This document shows positions 8,406-17,451 of a stretch of DNA of 64,000 nucleotides, one piece after another. The stretch covers positions 21,482 to 85,481 of the forward strand of contig NZ_LMTZ01000112.1 in assembly GCF_001456025.1 (NCBI RefSeq). The letters run 5' to 3'. The translations under genes and the position numbers were made by a program. The stretch's first letter is position 1; every line of letters starts with the position of its first letter. Source of the DNA: Mastigocoleus testarum BC008 (lineage in GTDB: Bacteria > Cyanobacteriota > Cyanobacteriia > Cyanobacteriales > Nostocaceae). The notes beneath the pieces were generated by a model. It was not told where the DNA came from. It did not search any database and worked only from the letters and a program-made list of their open reading frames with translations.

Positions 8406-10832
8406 CTAAGACATTTCCACATACTTCCGGAATAAAGGCACATTGAAACTTAATTTTCCAAATAAGTCAGTATTTATTCCAAACACAGCTTCTTGCTTTA
8501 AGACTTCTTTCCGTACTAGCGATCGCACTATTAATTTATCTTCACGTTTGGGTTTCTCACCGTCTGATAGGCGATAGAGGAAGTTTTTTTCTTCATCTGT
8601 AAAACGAGACCATTGTTCTCGAAAATATTGATCGCCCCGTTCTATAACTACAGGGATAACGGCTTTAACGTCTTCTAACGAAGCTCTTGTTATACCGCGA
8701 ACTCTTTTTTCCTTTTTAATTATTTCATTTAGTCGCTCTATCAATTCAAAACATACTAATTGAACTAGATATGGCTGACAATGAGTAACCTTAATAATTT
8801 CATCTACAGCGTCATTTTCATAAATGGTATGGGAAAAATCCTTAACGGGACGCAAAATTAAATCTCGTGCTTCCGACTCTTCTAAAAAAGTCATTCGCAA
8901 AGCGCGGGTATTAATTAAGTAATCACTCCAATAAGGTGGTTGTTCTGATAACTCGTGGGAACCACTAAATAATAGAGTCCAAGCAGGCATATGCTGTAGA
9001 ATATGGCGTAAAAAATTAAGTGGAGCTTTAGTACCTGTTGCTTCGATTATTTCACTTAATCTTTCATATTCATCTAAGCACAGAAGAAATCTTTTATTTG
9101 GAACAACACGTTCTATTTGTAATAACCAATCTTGAAGAGCTAAAAATGGCTCTTTTTCTAACTTTCTCTGATTTGGTTCTGGTAAATTTAAACGTCGGGG
9201 TAAGCGCTTTGCAGATTGAACAATTTGTTTTGCTATTTGTTCTGCTAAACCTGTAAGAGTCGTTGCAGCAGCTGCTCCTTGAATATCAATTAGTAAAGGT
9301 ATAAGATTAGCTCCTACCCTACGCGGTAGGTATTTAAGAGCCGAAGTTTTTCCGGTACGACGTCCTCCGTAAAGTAGTAATGCAGGTGGTGGGTCTAAAA
9401 GGGCTATAGTTTCAATTTCCTGAAATATTTTGTGTCTCCCTTTAAAACGTTCTTGGGCTTTGTCAGGATCTAAAGCACTACCAGGGATATATACTTGTCG
9501 AATTTCCTCTGACTCAATTGTCTCTTTTCTCCATTCATCTTTTCGTGCTGTCATTAGTTCTAGCCACCGTTCAGCTATACTCCCGAACGTCGCAGCCAAA
9601 CGAGAATTTCGTTCTCTAGCTAATTTATCGGTAACTTCTCGTAAGTTACAAATCGAATCTTGCAGGGTTTGATAACCACGATAGGTGGAACTAGCATGAA
9701 TCGCAGAATTAACATTCTGGCTAACATCTAAAAAACTGGGTACTACCCAATTTTTATCTTGAGATATTGGTAAAGGAGTCCAATCGAGTTGATTTGCAAC
9801 TTTTGCAATATCGTCAATAGTTTCACATTTTTTGAGGCTATGCAAAGCAATTGTAGCGATCGCATCTGCTGCTACCCTTTGTTGGCTTGTAGAATTAATT
9901 AAATAATCGATTGTTTCACGTGCAATCGCTTGGTTTTGAAGATAAGCATTCGCAATCATCTGCGCCATAAAAGGTAACGGTATGATGATACGTTGGTCGA
10001 AACGAACTGGTAAGTAAAGTAATAATGATGCGGCATCAGTACGTAGGGAAATTAAAAATAATACTGACATCCAAATAACTTCTACAAACCAAACAATAAC
10101 GGGAACTAGAAGAAATAATATCCCCAAACATTCAACTAACTTCGGGTCAGAATCTACTCCCCAACCAACTCCGAATAATACTCCCAGTGCAAAGCCCAGT
10201 ACTACACCTGAAGTTGCGCCAGAAGCAACTATCCAGCCTACGCGCCAAGCCAAACGCCATTTAATCAGACTCAATAAAAGGACAAATATAATCCCTAATA
10301 TTAATACCAATGCAACCCCTAAAATCATTCCCCATCCGATACCCCAAGCAACTCCCCAAGCAATACCTAAAGCAGCACCCCAACCTATAACTTGAACCTC
10401 AGAAGGTACTAAAAACTGAGCAACGATTAGTATTGCAAGTACAAATACGAAAAGTCCTTTAAACCATGTCTCTAGTCTCTGATTCTCGCTCCGTGCTAAG
10501 CCTAAACCAATCCACCAACCTACAAAAAAAAGCAAGCTCAATACCCAGTTAAAATTACCAAGTGTTGTCTGTATTAATAATCCTATGGGTACAACAACTA
10601 TAAGAGGAACTACAGCCGTTATCCACCAAACTTGCTCTGCGTATTTTTTTAAAGGAGGGTTATTTGCGAAATCAGCTTGATATTTAAAGGGATTATCTTT
10701 TGGTTTTAATTCTGGGTGTATTTCAGCGAGCCAATTTTGGAAGCTATAGGGCTGAAAGTATGAACTATAAAGAATACGTATGCATTCACTTAGATAGGTC
10801 TGAACATTTGATATGAATATACTCTGAGTCAT
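8406..10832 (-). CDS. Membrane-anchored P-loop ATPase, large partner (copy 1)
   Basis: Protein of 808 aa with the same design as the product at 4188-6701. It has an N-terminal NWLAEIHPELKPKDNPFK motif, a membrane domain rich in Gly and Trp (ALGIAWGVAWGIGWGMILG and SGATSGVVLGFALGVLFG, roughly residues 145-240), a helical linker, and an ATPase domain with Walker A LLLYGGRRTGKTSALKYLP (about 488-505) and Walker B FLLCLDEYE (about 583). The segments EIRQVYIPGSALDP and IDIQGAAAATTL are nearly identical in the two paralogs. The start follows the upstream small ATPase by 2 bp at a TAGTTATG junction, with a GGGAGA ribosome binding site inside the upstream gene's 3' end, indicating translational coupling. 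No specific function can be assigned. Confidence 0.8.
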   Translation of the reverse strand: MTQSIFISNVQTYLSECIRILYSSYFQPYSFQNWLAEIHPELKPKDNPFKYQADFANNPPLKKYAEQVWWITAVVPLIVVVPIGLLIQTTLGNFNWVLSLLFFVGWWIGLGLARSENQRLETWFKGLFVFVLAILIVAQFLVPSEVQVIGWGAALGIAWGVAWGIGWGMILGVALVLILGIIFVLLLSLIKWRLAWRVGWIVASGATSGVVLGFALGVLFGVGWGVDSDPKLVECLGILFLLVPVIVWFVEVIWMSVLFLISLRTDAASLLLYLPVRFDQRIIIPLPFMAQMIANAYLQNQAIARETIDYLINSTSQQRVAADAIATIALHSLKKCETIDDIAKVANQLDWTPLPISQDKNWVVPSFLDVSQNVNSAIHASSTYRGYQTLQDSICNLREVTDKLARERNSRLAATFGSIAERWLELMTARKDEWRKETIESEEIRQVYIPGSALDPDKAQERFKGRHKIFQEIETIALLDPPPALLLYGGRRTGKTSALKYLPRRVGANLIPLLIDIQGAAAATTLTGLAEQIAKQIVQSAKRLPRRLNLPEPNQRKLEKEPFLALQDWLLQIERVVPNKRFLLCLDEYERLSEIIEATGTKAPLNFLRHILQHMPAWTLLFSGSHELSEQPPYWSDYLINTRALRMTFLEESEARDLILRPVKDFSHTIYENDAVDEIIKVTHCQPYLVQLVCFELIERLNEIIKKEKRVRGITRASLEDVKAVIPVVIERGDQYFREQWSRFTDEEKNFLYRLSDGEKPKREDKLIVRSLVRKEVLKQEAVFGINTDLFGKLSFNVPLFRKYVEMS

Positions 10833-10834
10833 AA

Positions 10835-11923
10835 CTATCTCCCTATTAAATCTCGAAAGTATTTGACAAAAGTCTCCACAGGTAAAACTTTCACCACGAC
10901 CAAAATCAACAAACTTAAAATAACTAATCCAATAATGCTTTTAGTAAAATTTTCTAAAGTCTCAACAAATCCCCCTATGATTATTGGTAGTTTTTTAAAC
11001 CACCAAAAAATATTATTTTTCTCGGGTTTTTCTTTTTTCAAAAAGTAAGGTAGATGAGGCGATTTTCTTTTTTTCTCTTGCTCAAATAATTTTTTCTGTT
11101 GTTCAAATTGTTTTTTTGCCCATTTGATACCCTTATGGTTGTAACGAGATTCCCATAAATAAGAGGCGGCTAATTGCAATAAATAAGGATGACATTTTCC
11201 CCAAGAATATACACATTTCTGCTCCTCAGTATTTAAAAGTGGCTTTTTATCATTTGCAGTCATATCAGATAATTTTGTGAGTTCAATGGCTTCATCTGAT
11301 GTAAATTCACTTAATTTGATAGTATGACCGACATTGAAAAAGCGAGACACAAAACGATACTTATCTGCATAAATATTCAGAGTTTCACAAGATGCTAAGA
11401 TAAGCATCAGAACATTGTTATCCATTAAAGAACGTAAATTATCATAGAAACCATTGTCGAATTCCTTAGGATATTTCAAAAGATTTTCAAAATCATCTAG
11501 ACAAAGAACTGGGAGCAAACCTTGATGTTCAAATTCTGCTATTGCTGTAGAAAATCCAATTCTATCGAGAGATTTTTTTTGCAAGAGCTCTTTTAAAATA
11601 GGTTTTGCTTGTACCCCAGAACAACTCAATAAATCTTGAGCGATAATTCCATAAAAATTTTCTTCTTTTTGGCAATATGCTTTTTTTAGGGATATATAAA
11701 TAACTACATATTTATTCGGATTTCTCACCTTTGAGTGCCAAATCACAGAGAAGTAATACAGCAGAGAAGATTTACCAATTTGTGTTTCACCAACAATACT
11801 CACACTAGTTGGTTGCACGCCACTCATTCGAGAAAATATTGCTTGTAACTCTTCTTTTCGACCTACAAACAATTGTGGGTTTTGTAGCTTTGGACCGGCC
11901 ACAAATGGGTTGGTTGGATGCAT
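10835..11923 (-). CDS. C-terminally anchored P-loop ATPase, small partner (copy 1)
   Basis: Protein of 362 aa, homologous to the product at 6704-7762. It opens with MHPTNPFVAGPKLQNPQLF and VGRKEELQAIFSRM. The P-loop is GETQIGKSSLLYYF and Walker B is VLCLDDFENLL. Before the C-terminal hydrophobic helix (IIGLVILSLLILVVVKVLP, about 330-348) there is an extra highly charged coiled-coil-like stretch (KKQFEQQKKLFEQEKKRK) that is shorter in the paralog. It is the first gene of the copy 1 module and has 627 bp of non-coding DNA upstream, so the module promoter probably lies there. Function unknown; likely works with the large ATPase that follows 2 bp later. Confidence 0.8.
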   Translation of the reverse strand: MHPTNPFVAGPKLQNPQLFVGRKEELQAIFSRMSGVQPTSVSIVGETQIGKSSLLYYFSVIWHSKVRNPNKYVVIYISLKKAYCQKEENFYGIIAQDLLSCSGVQAKPILKELLQKKSLDRIGFSTAIAEFEHQGLLPVLCLDDFENLLKYPKEFDNGFYDNLRSLMDNNVLMLILASCETLNIYADKYRFVSRFFNVGHTIKLSEFTSDEAIELTKLSDMTANDKKPLLNTEEQKCVYSWGKCHPYLLQLAASYLWESRYNHKGIKWAKKQFEQQKKLFEQEKKRKSPHLPYFLKKEKPEKNNIFWWFKKLPIIIGGFVETLENFTKSIIGLVILSLLILVVVKVLPVETFVKYFRDLIGR

Positions 11924-12550
11924 TTCGATAATTCGTAACTTTTGATACTGATTATAATTTTTATCTTTTCAAGTACATGTCTAGAGAGCAACAATCAAGC
12001 AAATAGCGAATTTTGAGTCATATAGAGCGTTAAGAGCTTTATAAGAATGAAATATTATATTTTTATTATTAATTCTTCTCAAGTAAACAGGTTAGGACAA
12101 AAATTCTTATTCTGTTGGTAATAAGCTATATTTGTTGAAATCGGGTCAGATTATTACTTGTAGTTGGTTATTTAAACAAGTGAAGTGATTTAGACAAGTA
12201 AAAATCAAACAAGTAAAAATCAAACAAGTAAAAATCAAACAAGTAACAACTGGCTTCATTGCATAAATTTTGAACTGAATAAAATCCAAGACAAAGCATT
12301 AATAACACTGATCGCAAGGTTGTTTGTCAATTGACCTGATCAGAAGAAGAATGTAAAACTGAAATTTGCTGAAAAGCTTAGTTTATAATTTCATAGGTCC
12401 AGTTAGGCTCAGAGAAAATATAGAAAATATTAAAAGTTATCTAAGTATTACTACTCACAAAAGAGACAAGGTGTAAAGTCGGCATGGCAAAGAAGCATAC
12501 CTTTAGCTTCAAAATAATCAAGGTATCTGTTTAATTTTTGAATATGTATT
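11924..12550. other. Divergent intergenic region, ATPase module / lepB
   Basis: AT-rich region between divergent genes, so it should contain two promoters. The only structure noticed is the 15-bp tandem repeat at 12194-12245. No gene or structured RNA was recognised. Confidence 0.6.
12194..12245 (+). repeat. 15-bp tandem repeat, about 3.5 copies
   Basis: Unit ACAAGTAAAAATCAA repeated three times exactly (12194, 12209, 12224) plus the partial unit ACAAGTA. It lies about 300 bp upstream of lepB and about 270 bp upstream of the small ATPase copy 1, in their shared promoter region. Confidence 0.9.
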
Positions 12551-13144
12551 ATGAATTCTAAAGAAAGTGAATCAAAAAAAGTAGCCCTCAATCGATGGAA
12601 CAGTCTGCGAGAAAACCTAATCGTAATTGGTATTGCTTTATTATTAGCGTTTTTAATTCGTACTTTTATCGCTGAACCTCGATTGATCCCTACAGGTTCA
12701 ATGCTTCCAACTTTACATACTGGCGATCGCCTAATTATAGAAAAAATATCCTATCGTTTTCATCCACCAAAAATTGGTGACATTATAGTTTTTTTGCCAC
12801 CAGAAAGATTACAGCGTCAAGGATTTGAGAAGGACCAAGCCTTTATTAAACGAATAATTGGCGAACCGGGAAAAACGGTTGCGATAAAAGATGGCACAGT
12901 ATTTCTTAACAATGAACCCTTGGAAGAAAACTACATTGCCGAAGCTCCAGAACGTCCTTACCCGGACAGAGAAAATCCACAATTTTGTCAACAGCAGCTA
13001 GTTCCAACTAATGAATTTTTTGTTTTGGGGGACAATCGTAACGATAGTCGAGATTCCCGCTATTGGTGTTTCGTTCCCAAAGAAAATATCATTGGTCGCG
13101 CAGTATTTCGGTTTTGGCCTTTTGATCGCATTGGATCGACTTGA
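12551..13144 (+). CDS. lepB: Type I signal peptidase
   Basis: Membrane serine protease of 197 aa that removes signal peptides at the outer face of the plasma or thylakoid membrane. It has one N-terminal hydrophobic anchor (LIVIGIALLLAFLIRTFIA, about residues 23-41). The catalytic Ser is Ser50 in PTGSMLPT and the general base is Lys100 in AFIKRIIGEPG. The conserved boxes GDIIVF, FFVLGDNRNDSRDSR and GRAVFRFWPF follow in the usual order. The length fits short cyanobacterial LepB proteins. The start is the ATG giving MNSKESES; an ATG six bases earlier is in another frame. Confidence 0.97.
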   Translation: MNSKESESKKVALNRWNSLRENLIVIGIALLLAFLIRTFIAEPRLIPTGSMLPTLHTGDRLIIEKISYRFHPPKIGDIIVFLPPERLQRQGFEKDQAFIKRIIGEPGKTVAIKDGTVFLNNEPLEENYIAEAPERPYPDRENPQFCQQQLVPTNEFFVLGDNRNDSRDSRYWCFVPKENIIGRAVFRFWPFDRIGST

Positions 13145-13512
13145 TGCTTGGGGATAGCACTGCATGCCGCCGCTGAGAAGGTGCTGCGCGTTTGGACGCA
13201 TCCTACGGATGAACGTGGCGCAATACCTACGGTACACTGCGTTAGCAGCCGCGCGTTCTTAGCGGCATATGGGGACTGGGTACTGGGGACTGGGGATTGG
13301 TGACTAGTAACTCCTCCCTACTCATTACTGTACGCTGTGTACACTTACGTGTCCCGCTAGACCGCGCGCCACGAGCGGCGAATGCTAACGCGCCCCCCTG
13401 TTCGCTGTAAGCGCATCCAAGATGCACCTGCGGTGAACGCTAACATTACTTGTTACTTATTACTTATTACTTATTACTTATTACTCATTACTCATTACCC
13501 ATTACCTGATCG
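13145..13512. other. Repeat-filled spacer
   Basis: Contains GC-rich short palindromic blocks of the CCTACGGATG / GCGTTAGCAG type (about 13160-13260 and 13330-13440), a G-rich stretch of GGGGACTGG units (about 13270-13300), and a heptamer array at 13446-13507. No gene is seen. Confidence 0.6.
13446..13507. repeat. Heptamer tandem array (TTACTTA / TTACTCA / TTACCCA)
   Basis: About eight units of a 7-bp repeat, mainly TTACTTA then TTACTCA. Such short tandem repeats are common in filamentous cyanobacteria. The same motif appears at 18732-18786, 25406-25448, 43297-43350 and 56881-56906. Confidence 0.85.
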
Positions 13513-14064
13513 CTAAAATCTCAAAAAATACATCAGTTGGGCAATTACATCAGCGGGTAGCTTTAGGCGTCGCTTAAAATCTGCTAAATTTCGGTAAGGC
13601 CCTGCCGATAAACGGTTTTCTACTATACCTTGCGCCAAAGATAGATCGACAAAAGGTATTTTTGCCAAACTCTCTACGTCTGCTGTGTTGGGATTGATTA
13701 AGTGAACTGGGCTATCTAAAGATTCTTCATCGTAATAAGTAAAACTAAGAATCGGTTTGAGTACCTCTAATCTTTGTATTGGCATACTCAAAGCCGCTGC
13801 TATATCTTCTATACAGTAAAATTTTACCCCTCCAGCCGCTAATTCAACTAAAGAGCGAGCTTGGTGAATTGACAAACCGGGTAATCGCAACCAATCATCT
13901 ACCGTTGCTTGATTAACATCGATACGGATACCAACTTGAGCCGCGATCGCAATTTCTTCAGCAGATTGTAGCCGATAATATGGATCGTTAAGTAATTTGG
14001 AACGCAATCTCTGTAGTCTGGGATTTAATGGCAACCAATTATTCACGATGCTCTTTGGATTCAA
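13513..14064 (-). CDS. ComEA-like helix-hairpin-helix protein
   Basis: Protein of 183 aa with two helix-hairpin-helix units of the ComEA type: IDVNQATVDDWLRLPGLS with HQARSLVELAAGG (about residues 48-80), and INPNTADVESLAKIPFVD with LAQGIVENRLSAGPYRNLAD (about 122-164). The N-A-(T/D)-x-x-x-L-x-x-(L/I)-P signature of this fold is clear in both. The HhH fold contacts the DNA backbone without sequence specificity. Unlike ComEA there is no N-terminal membrane anchor, so a role in DNA uptake is not implied. The start overlaps the upstream TM2/SHOCT gene by 4 bp, so the two are co-transcribed and probably translationally coupled. Confidence 0.85.
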   Translation of the reverse strand: MNPKSIVNNWLPLNPRLQRLRSKLLNDPYYRLQSAEEIAIAAQVGIRIDVNQATVDDWLRLPGLSIHQARSLVELAAGGVKFYCIEDIAAALSMPIQRLEVLKPILSFTYYDEESLDSPVHLINPNTADVESLAKIPFVDLSLAQGIVENRLSAGPYRNLADFKRRLKLPADVIAQLMYFLRF

Positions 14065-14435
14065 GATATTTCATCTAGCAGTTGGCGGCGTTTTTGCTCA
14101 AATTCATATTCAGATATTAATCCATCTTGGCGTAGAGAATCTAGTTCTCGCAAAGCCTCAGCTACAGATGATACCTGCTGACCGGTTTGTTTGAAACTTT
14201 TAACAGCGGATTTACCCAAATTAAAATTGCGATCAAAAGCTTCTTCATCTTGAGCTAAATACCAAACCCCTTCGATTGCACTGGCAACTTTGGGAATTGG
14301 GGTCCAAGATAGTAACACGTATAAAATACCCCACAGGGGTTGTCCTAAATAAAATTTATGCAATCCTGAAATTGTCAATGTTCCTGAAAAAGCTAGAATT
14401 GCAGCAATACTTCGACTTTTGCGCTGATTAAACAT
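14061..14435 (-). CDS. TM2 domain protein with C-terminal SHOCT motif
   Basis: Small membrane protein of 124 aa. Residues about 8-55 form a TM2 domain: a hydrophobic hairpin with the signature GLHKFYLGQPLWGILYVLL. The C-terminal 30 residues (LRELDSLRQDGLISEYEFEQKRRQLL) match a SHOCT motif, a short amphipathic element usually found at protein ends and thought to mediate oligomerisation. Molecular function is unknown. It is the upstream member of a two-gene unit with the HhH protein (4-bp overlap). Confidence 0.85.
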   Translation of the reverse strand: MFNQRKSRSIAAILAFSGTLTISGLHKFYLGQPLWGILYVLLSWTPIPKVASAIEGVWYLAQDEEAFDRNFNLGKSAVKSFKQTGQQVSSVAEALRELDSLRQDGLISEYEFEQKRRQLLDEIS

Positions 14436-14760
14436 TTCCCTTTATAAATTTGTTTGTTGGTGGGGATTAGGGATTAGGGACTGGGGATTGGGGGGGATTG
14501 GTGAATGAATTTTTACGTCACATGCTTGACGTAGACGCTAAATCCATATGAGACTTGCAGCCTTATTGCGGAATTACCCTGACCCTATTACCCAGTCGCT
14601 AGTCGCCAATCCCCCATAAAACAGTCAAGTGTTGATATCTGGGTAAAAAACAGTACCCGAAAACGAACTTGTTCACCTTTATGAATTGCCTACACTAGAA
14701 TAAAACTAGTGGGAAAATTAAAAGCTGCTGGGTATTGTCGCTCAGGTTATATAAAGCAAA
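14436..14760. other. Divergent intergenic region upstream of the DUF1825 gene
   Basis: Contains G-rich repeats of GGGGATTAGGGATTAGGGA type (about 14461-14495) and the inverted repeat at 14693-14711 near the DUF1825 start. Otherwise nothing recognised. Confidence 0.55.
14693..14711 (+). promoter_or_regulatory. Inverted repeat upstream of the DUF1825 gene
   Basis: CACTAG, 7-bp spacer AATAAAA, CTAGTG: a perfect 6-bp dyad ending 49 bp before the DUF1825 start codon. Its position suits an operator, but no regulator is known to me for this sequence. Confidence 0.35.
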
Positions 14761-15084
14761 ATGGGATTCTTCGACTCTGATATAGTACAACAAGAAGCAA
14801 AACAACTTTTTGAAGACTACCAAGGACTAATCAAACTTGGTAATAGTTACGGCAAGTTCGATCGAGAAGGCAAAAAGCTGTTCATCGAACAAATGGAAGC
14901 AATGATGGAACGCTATCGAGTGTTCATGAAACGTTTTGAGTTGTCCGAAGATTTTATGGCGCAAATGACCATGGAACAACTCAAAACTCAACTGGGTCAG
15001 TTTGGGGTTACCCCCCAACAAATGTTCGATCAAATGAACTCGACATTGGAAAGAATGAAAGCTGAGTTAGATCGGCAAAATTAG
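14761..15084 (+). CDS. DUF1825 family protein
   Basis: Protein of 107 aa matching the DUF1825 family, which is near-universal in cyanobacteria. It starts MGFFDSDIVQQEAKQLFEDY and continues FDREGKKLFIEQMEAMMERY. It is predicted all-helical and charged, with no signal peptide or membrane segment. Its role is not established. The ATG lies 49 bp after a perfect inverted repeat. It is transcribed alone. Confidence 0.93.
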   Translation: MGFFDSDIVQQEAKQLFEDYQGLIKLGNSYGKFDREGKKLFIEQMEAMMERYRVFMKRFELSEDFMAQMTMEQLKTQLGQFGVTPQQMFDQMNSTLERMKAELDRQN

Positions 15085-15130
15085 TTTTAACAGTAGATAA
15101 TAAAAATTAGGACGTCGTATTTTGCCTGAA

Positions 15131-15230
15131 AGGGAACAGGGAACAGCGCGACTACCAAGCAACAACGCAAGTTGCAATCCGGTGCAGCCACCCCGTAGGG
15201 TGGGCAAGAGTCGCAAGATAGAGAACAGAA
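15131..15230 (+). repeat. GC-rich dispersed repeat, copy B
   Basis: A GC-rich block with GGGAACAGCGCGAC, the hairpin CCACCCCGTAGGGTGG and a tail of AGAGAACAG. It shares the CCACCCC-x-x-x-GGGTGG core with the copy at 32158-32255 and a GGAACAGCGC start with the copy at 1751-1812. Confidence 0.55.
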
Positions 15231-15286
15231 AATCTCCTAGTCTTTAAGCAAAAGCCATCTCTGTAATTAGTTGGCTTAAATTGGGC

Positions 15287-17212
15287 TTACCTGGACTTTG
15301 GACGAGGAAATTTTGAAGGTGATTTAAAGTTTTCTTTGGGTTGATTTTTTAGTGCTTGCATCATAAAATCGCGCCACACTGGAGCTACCATTCCACCTCC
15401 TGTTGCACCTCTAGATAAAGTCCTATTGTCATCTCTACCTACCCAAACTGCAGTTGTTAGTTGAGGTACTGTACCTACAAACCAAATATCTTTTTCAGAA
15501 GAAGTAGTTCCAGTTTTCCCTGCTGCGGGACGACCAATTGCCGCATTGGGCGCTGTACCCCCTGGAGCAATAACCGAGCGCATAATATCAATTGTTGAGG
15601 CTGCAGCCCAAGGGTCAAGAACTAGCTGAGGTTTAGGTGTATTATCTAACAATACATTACCACTACTGTCAGTAACACGCAACATGACTGTTGTTGGAGA
15701 TTGCCAACCATAGTTTGCTAAAGTCGCATATGCACCAGCCATTTCTAATGGGGTTACTCCAATTGCTCCCAAGGGTAAGGATGTAACTGGTGACATTGGA
15801 CTCATAATTCCCAAAGTGCGACTAGTTTCAACAACTTTATTCATCCCTATAGCTTTGCCCACTTTGATTACAGGAACGTTTCGGGATAAAGCCAAAGCTC
15901 TACGAATTGGCATTGGTCCAGCAAAACTATTATCGTAATTTCTGGGATAATACCAACCCCTACCATCTCGATATCTTACTGGCGTATCGTAGACGGTTGT
16001 ATTAGGAGTATATTTACCTGTAGCGAAAGCTGTGTAATAAACCAGTGGTTTAAATGAAGAACCTGGTTGTCGCAAAGCTTGAGTAGCGCGGTTAAATTCA
16101 CTGGTTTTATAATTTACTCCGCCAACTAGTGCTTTCACAAAATGAGTTCGAGGATCTACTGCAGCAAGAGCAATTTGATTTTTATATAATCCACGCCGCA
16201 GAAGTCGATTATGCCACTTACTGACGGTCTTCTCCGCCATTTTTTGAAAATTAATATCTACAGTGGTTTGTACTCGCATACCTCCTTTAAGTAAAGCATC
16301 GCGCCCAAACTTCTTCGCTAATTCCTGAGATACAGCATTCGTTATGTAAGGCAAATTACTACTGCGGAAAGATTGTATTTTACCAAGTTTAATTTCTTGT
16401 TTGACAGCTTCTTCATATTCTTCTGGGGTGATCCAATTTAATTTCAGCATTCGCCCCAAAACAATTTCTTGTTGTTCTTTTGCCCCTTTCATATTTCCAA
16501 AGGGACTGTATCTTTCTGGTGCTTGAATTAAGCTTGCCATCATCGCCGCTTCAGCAAGCGTAAGTTTATCTGCAGTTTTATTAAAGTAACTACGTGCAGC
16601 AGTTTGAGCCCCATAATTATTATGTCCCCAATACACTTGATTGAGGTACATTTCTAAAATTTGATTTTTTTTAAATATTTGTTCTAAGCGAATAGCTAAT
16701 ACAGCTTCTGCAATTTTTCGCTCAAACTGTCGTCTGCGATTTAAAAACAGGTTTTTCACCAATTGCATGGTGATGGTGGAACCACCCTGGGAAACCTCAC
16801 CTCCCCTTAAGTTTACGACCAAAGCACGTCCTACACCAGCAGGGTTAATACCGTGGTGTTGATAGAAGTGATCGTCTTCCATCGCCAGTACAGCACGTTT
16901 GAGGTGAGGAGAAATTTTTTCTAAAGGTACAACTTCACGGTTCGCTTCACCATGAATACTAGTCAAAAGTTTACCTTTTACGTCATACATGTGAGTAGTT
17001 TCTGTAGGCACAAAACTACGAAGCTGTCTCACATCCGGTAGGTTACGGAAACTGATTGCTAAACCAACCAAACCTCCGGCTACAATAGAGCTTGTCAGCA
17101 TTGCGAGTGCAAGGAGAGTACCACCAGTTACCTGACCAACTCCCTTGACAAACTCGAAAACCGATAAATTTTGACGTTCGGGCTGATTTTGTTCAAAAGT
17201 CCTAGACGACAC
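15287..17212 (-). CDS. Class A penicillin-binding protein (transglycosylase/transpeptidase)
   Basis: Bifunctional peptidoglycan synthase of 641 aa, anchored in the plasma membrane by one N-terminal helix (about residues 32-55) with the catalytic part in the periplasm. The GT51 transglycosylase domain has the Glu-bearing VLAMEDDHFYQHHGI and GGSTITMQLVKNLFLN. The transpeptidase domain has the active-site S-x-x-K in QPGSSFKPL (Ser385), an SRN motif in ALSRNVPVIKV, and KTGT beginning at Lys566. All key residues are present. It is PBP1A-like. The Pro/Lys/Ser-rich tail is short. The gene stands alone, convergent with the DUF1825 gene and divergent from tyrS. Confidence 0.96.
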   Translation of the reverse strand: MSSRTFEQNQPERQNLSVFEFVKGVGQVTGGTLLALAMLTSSIVAGGLVGLAISFRNLPDVRQLRSFVPTETTHMYDVKGKLLTSIHGEANREVVPLEKISPHLKRAVLAMEDDHFYQHHGINPAGVGRALVVNLRGGEVSQGGSTITMQLVKNLFLNRRRQFERKIAEAVLAIRLEQIFKKNQILEMYLNQVYWGHNNYGAQTAARSYFNKTADKLTLAEAAMMASLIQAPERYSPFGNMKGAKEQQEIVLGRMLKLNWITPEEYEEAVKQEIKLGKIQSFRSSNLPYITNAVSQELAKKFGRDALLKGGMRVQTTVDINFQKMAEKTVSKWHNRLLRRGLYKNQIALAAVDPRTHFVKALVGGVNYKTSEFNRATQALRQPGSSFKPLVYYTAFATGKYTPNTTVYDTPVRYRDGRGWYYPRNYDNSFAGPMPIRRALALSRNVPVIKVGKAIGMNKVVETSRTLGIMSPMSPVTSLPLGAIGVTPLEMAGAYATLANYGWQSPTTVMLRVTDSSGNVLLDNTPKPQLVLDPWAAASTIDIMRSVIAPGGTAPNAAIGRPAAGKTGTTSSEKDIWFVGTVPQLTTAVWVGRDDNRTLSRGATGGGMVAPVWRDFMMQALKNQPKENFKSPSKFPRPKSR

Positions 17213-17451
17213 GGTGTTTTTACTTCCTCATTTGTATATATAGCGTGTAAATTAAGCAGGTAAAGCAAAGCGGTTTATTTTCTGCAATTATATTAGCTTG
17301 GCAGGTAAACTCCCAGGCGAATCAAGAGTGACTTAACAAACTTGTTATTTACTTAAATTATTGAAAAACTGTTAACTGTTCGCTGTTAACTGTTAACATT
17401 CAAGCCTTATGGCATGGCGATTAACCGATAACTGACAATGGATTTACTAGT

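Noticed and set aside
13446..13507. Regular repeats that might suggest a CRISPR array
   Set aside because: The unit is 7 bp and contiguous, without spacers; it fits the short tandem repeats of filamentous cyanobacteria.
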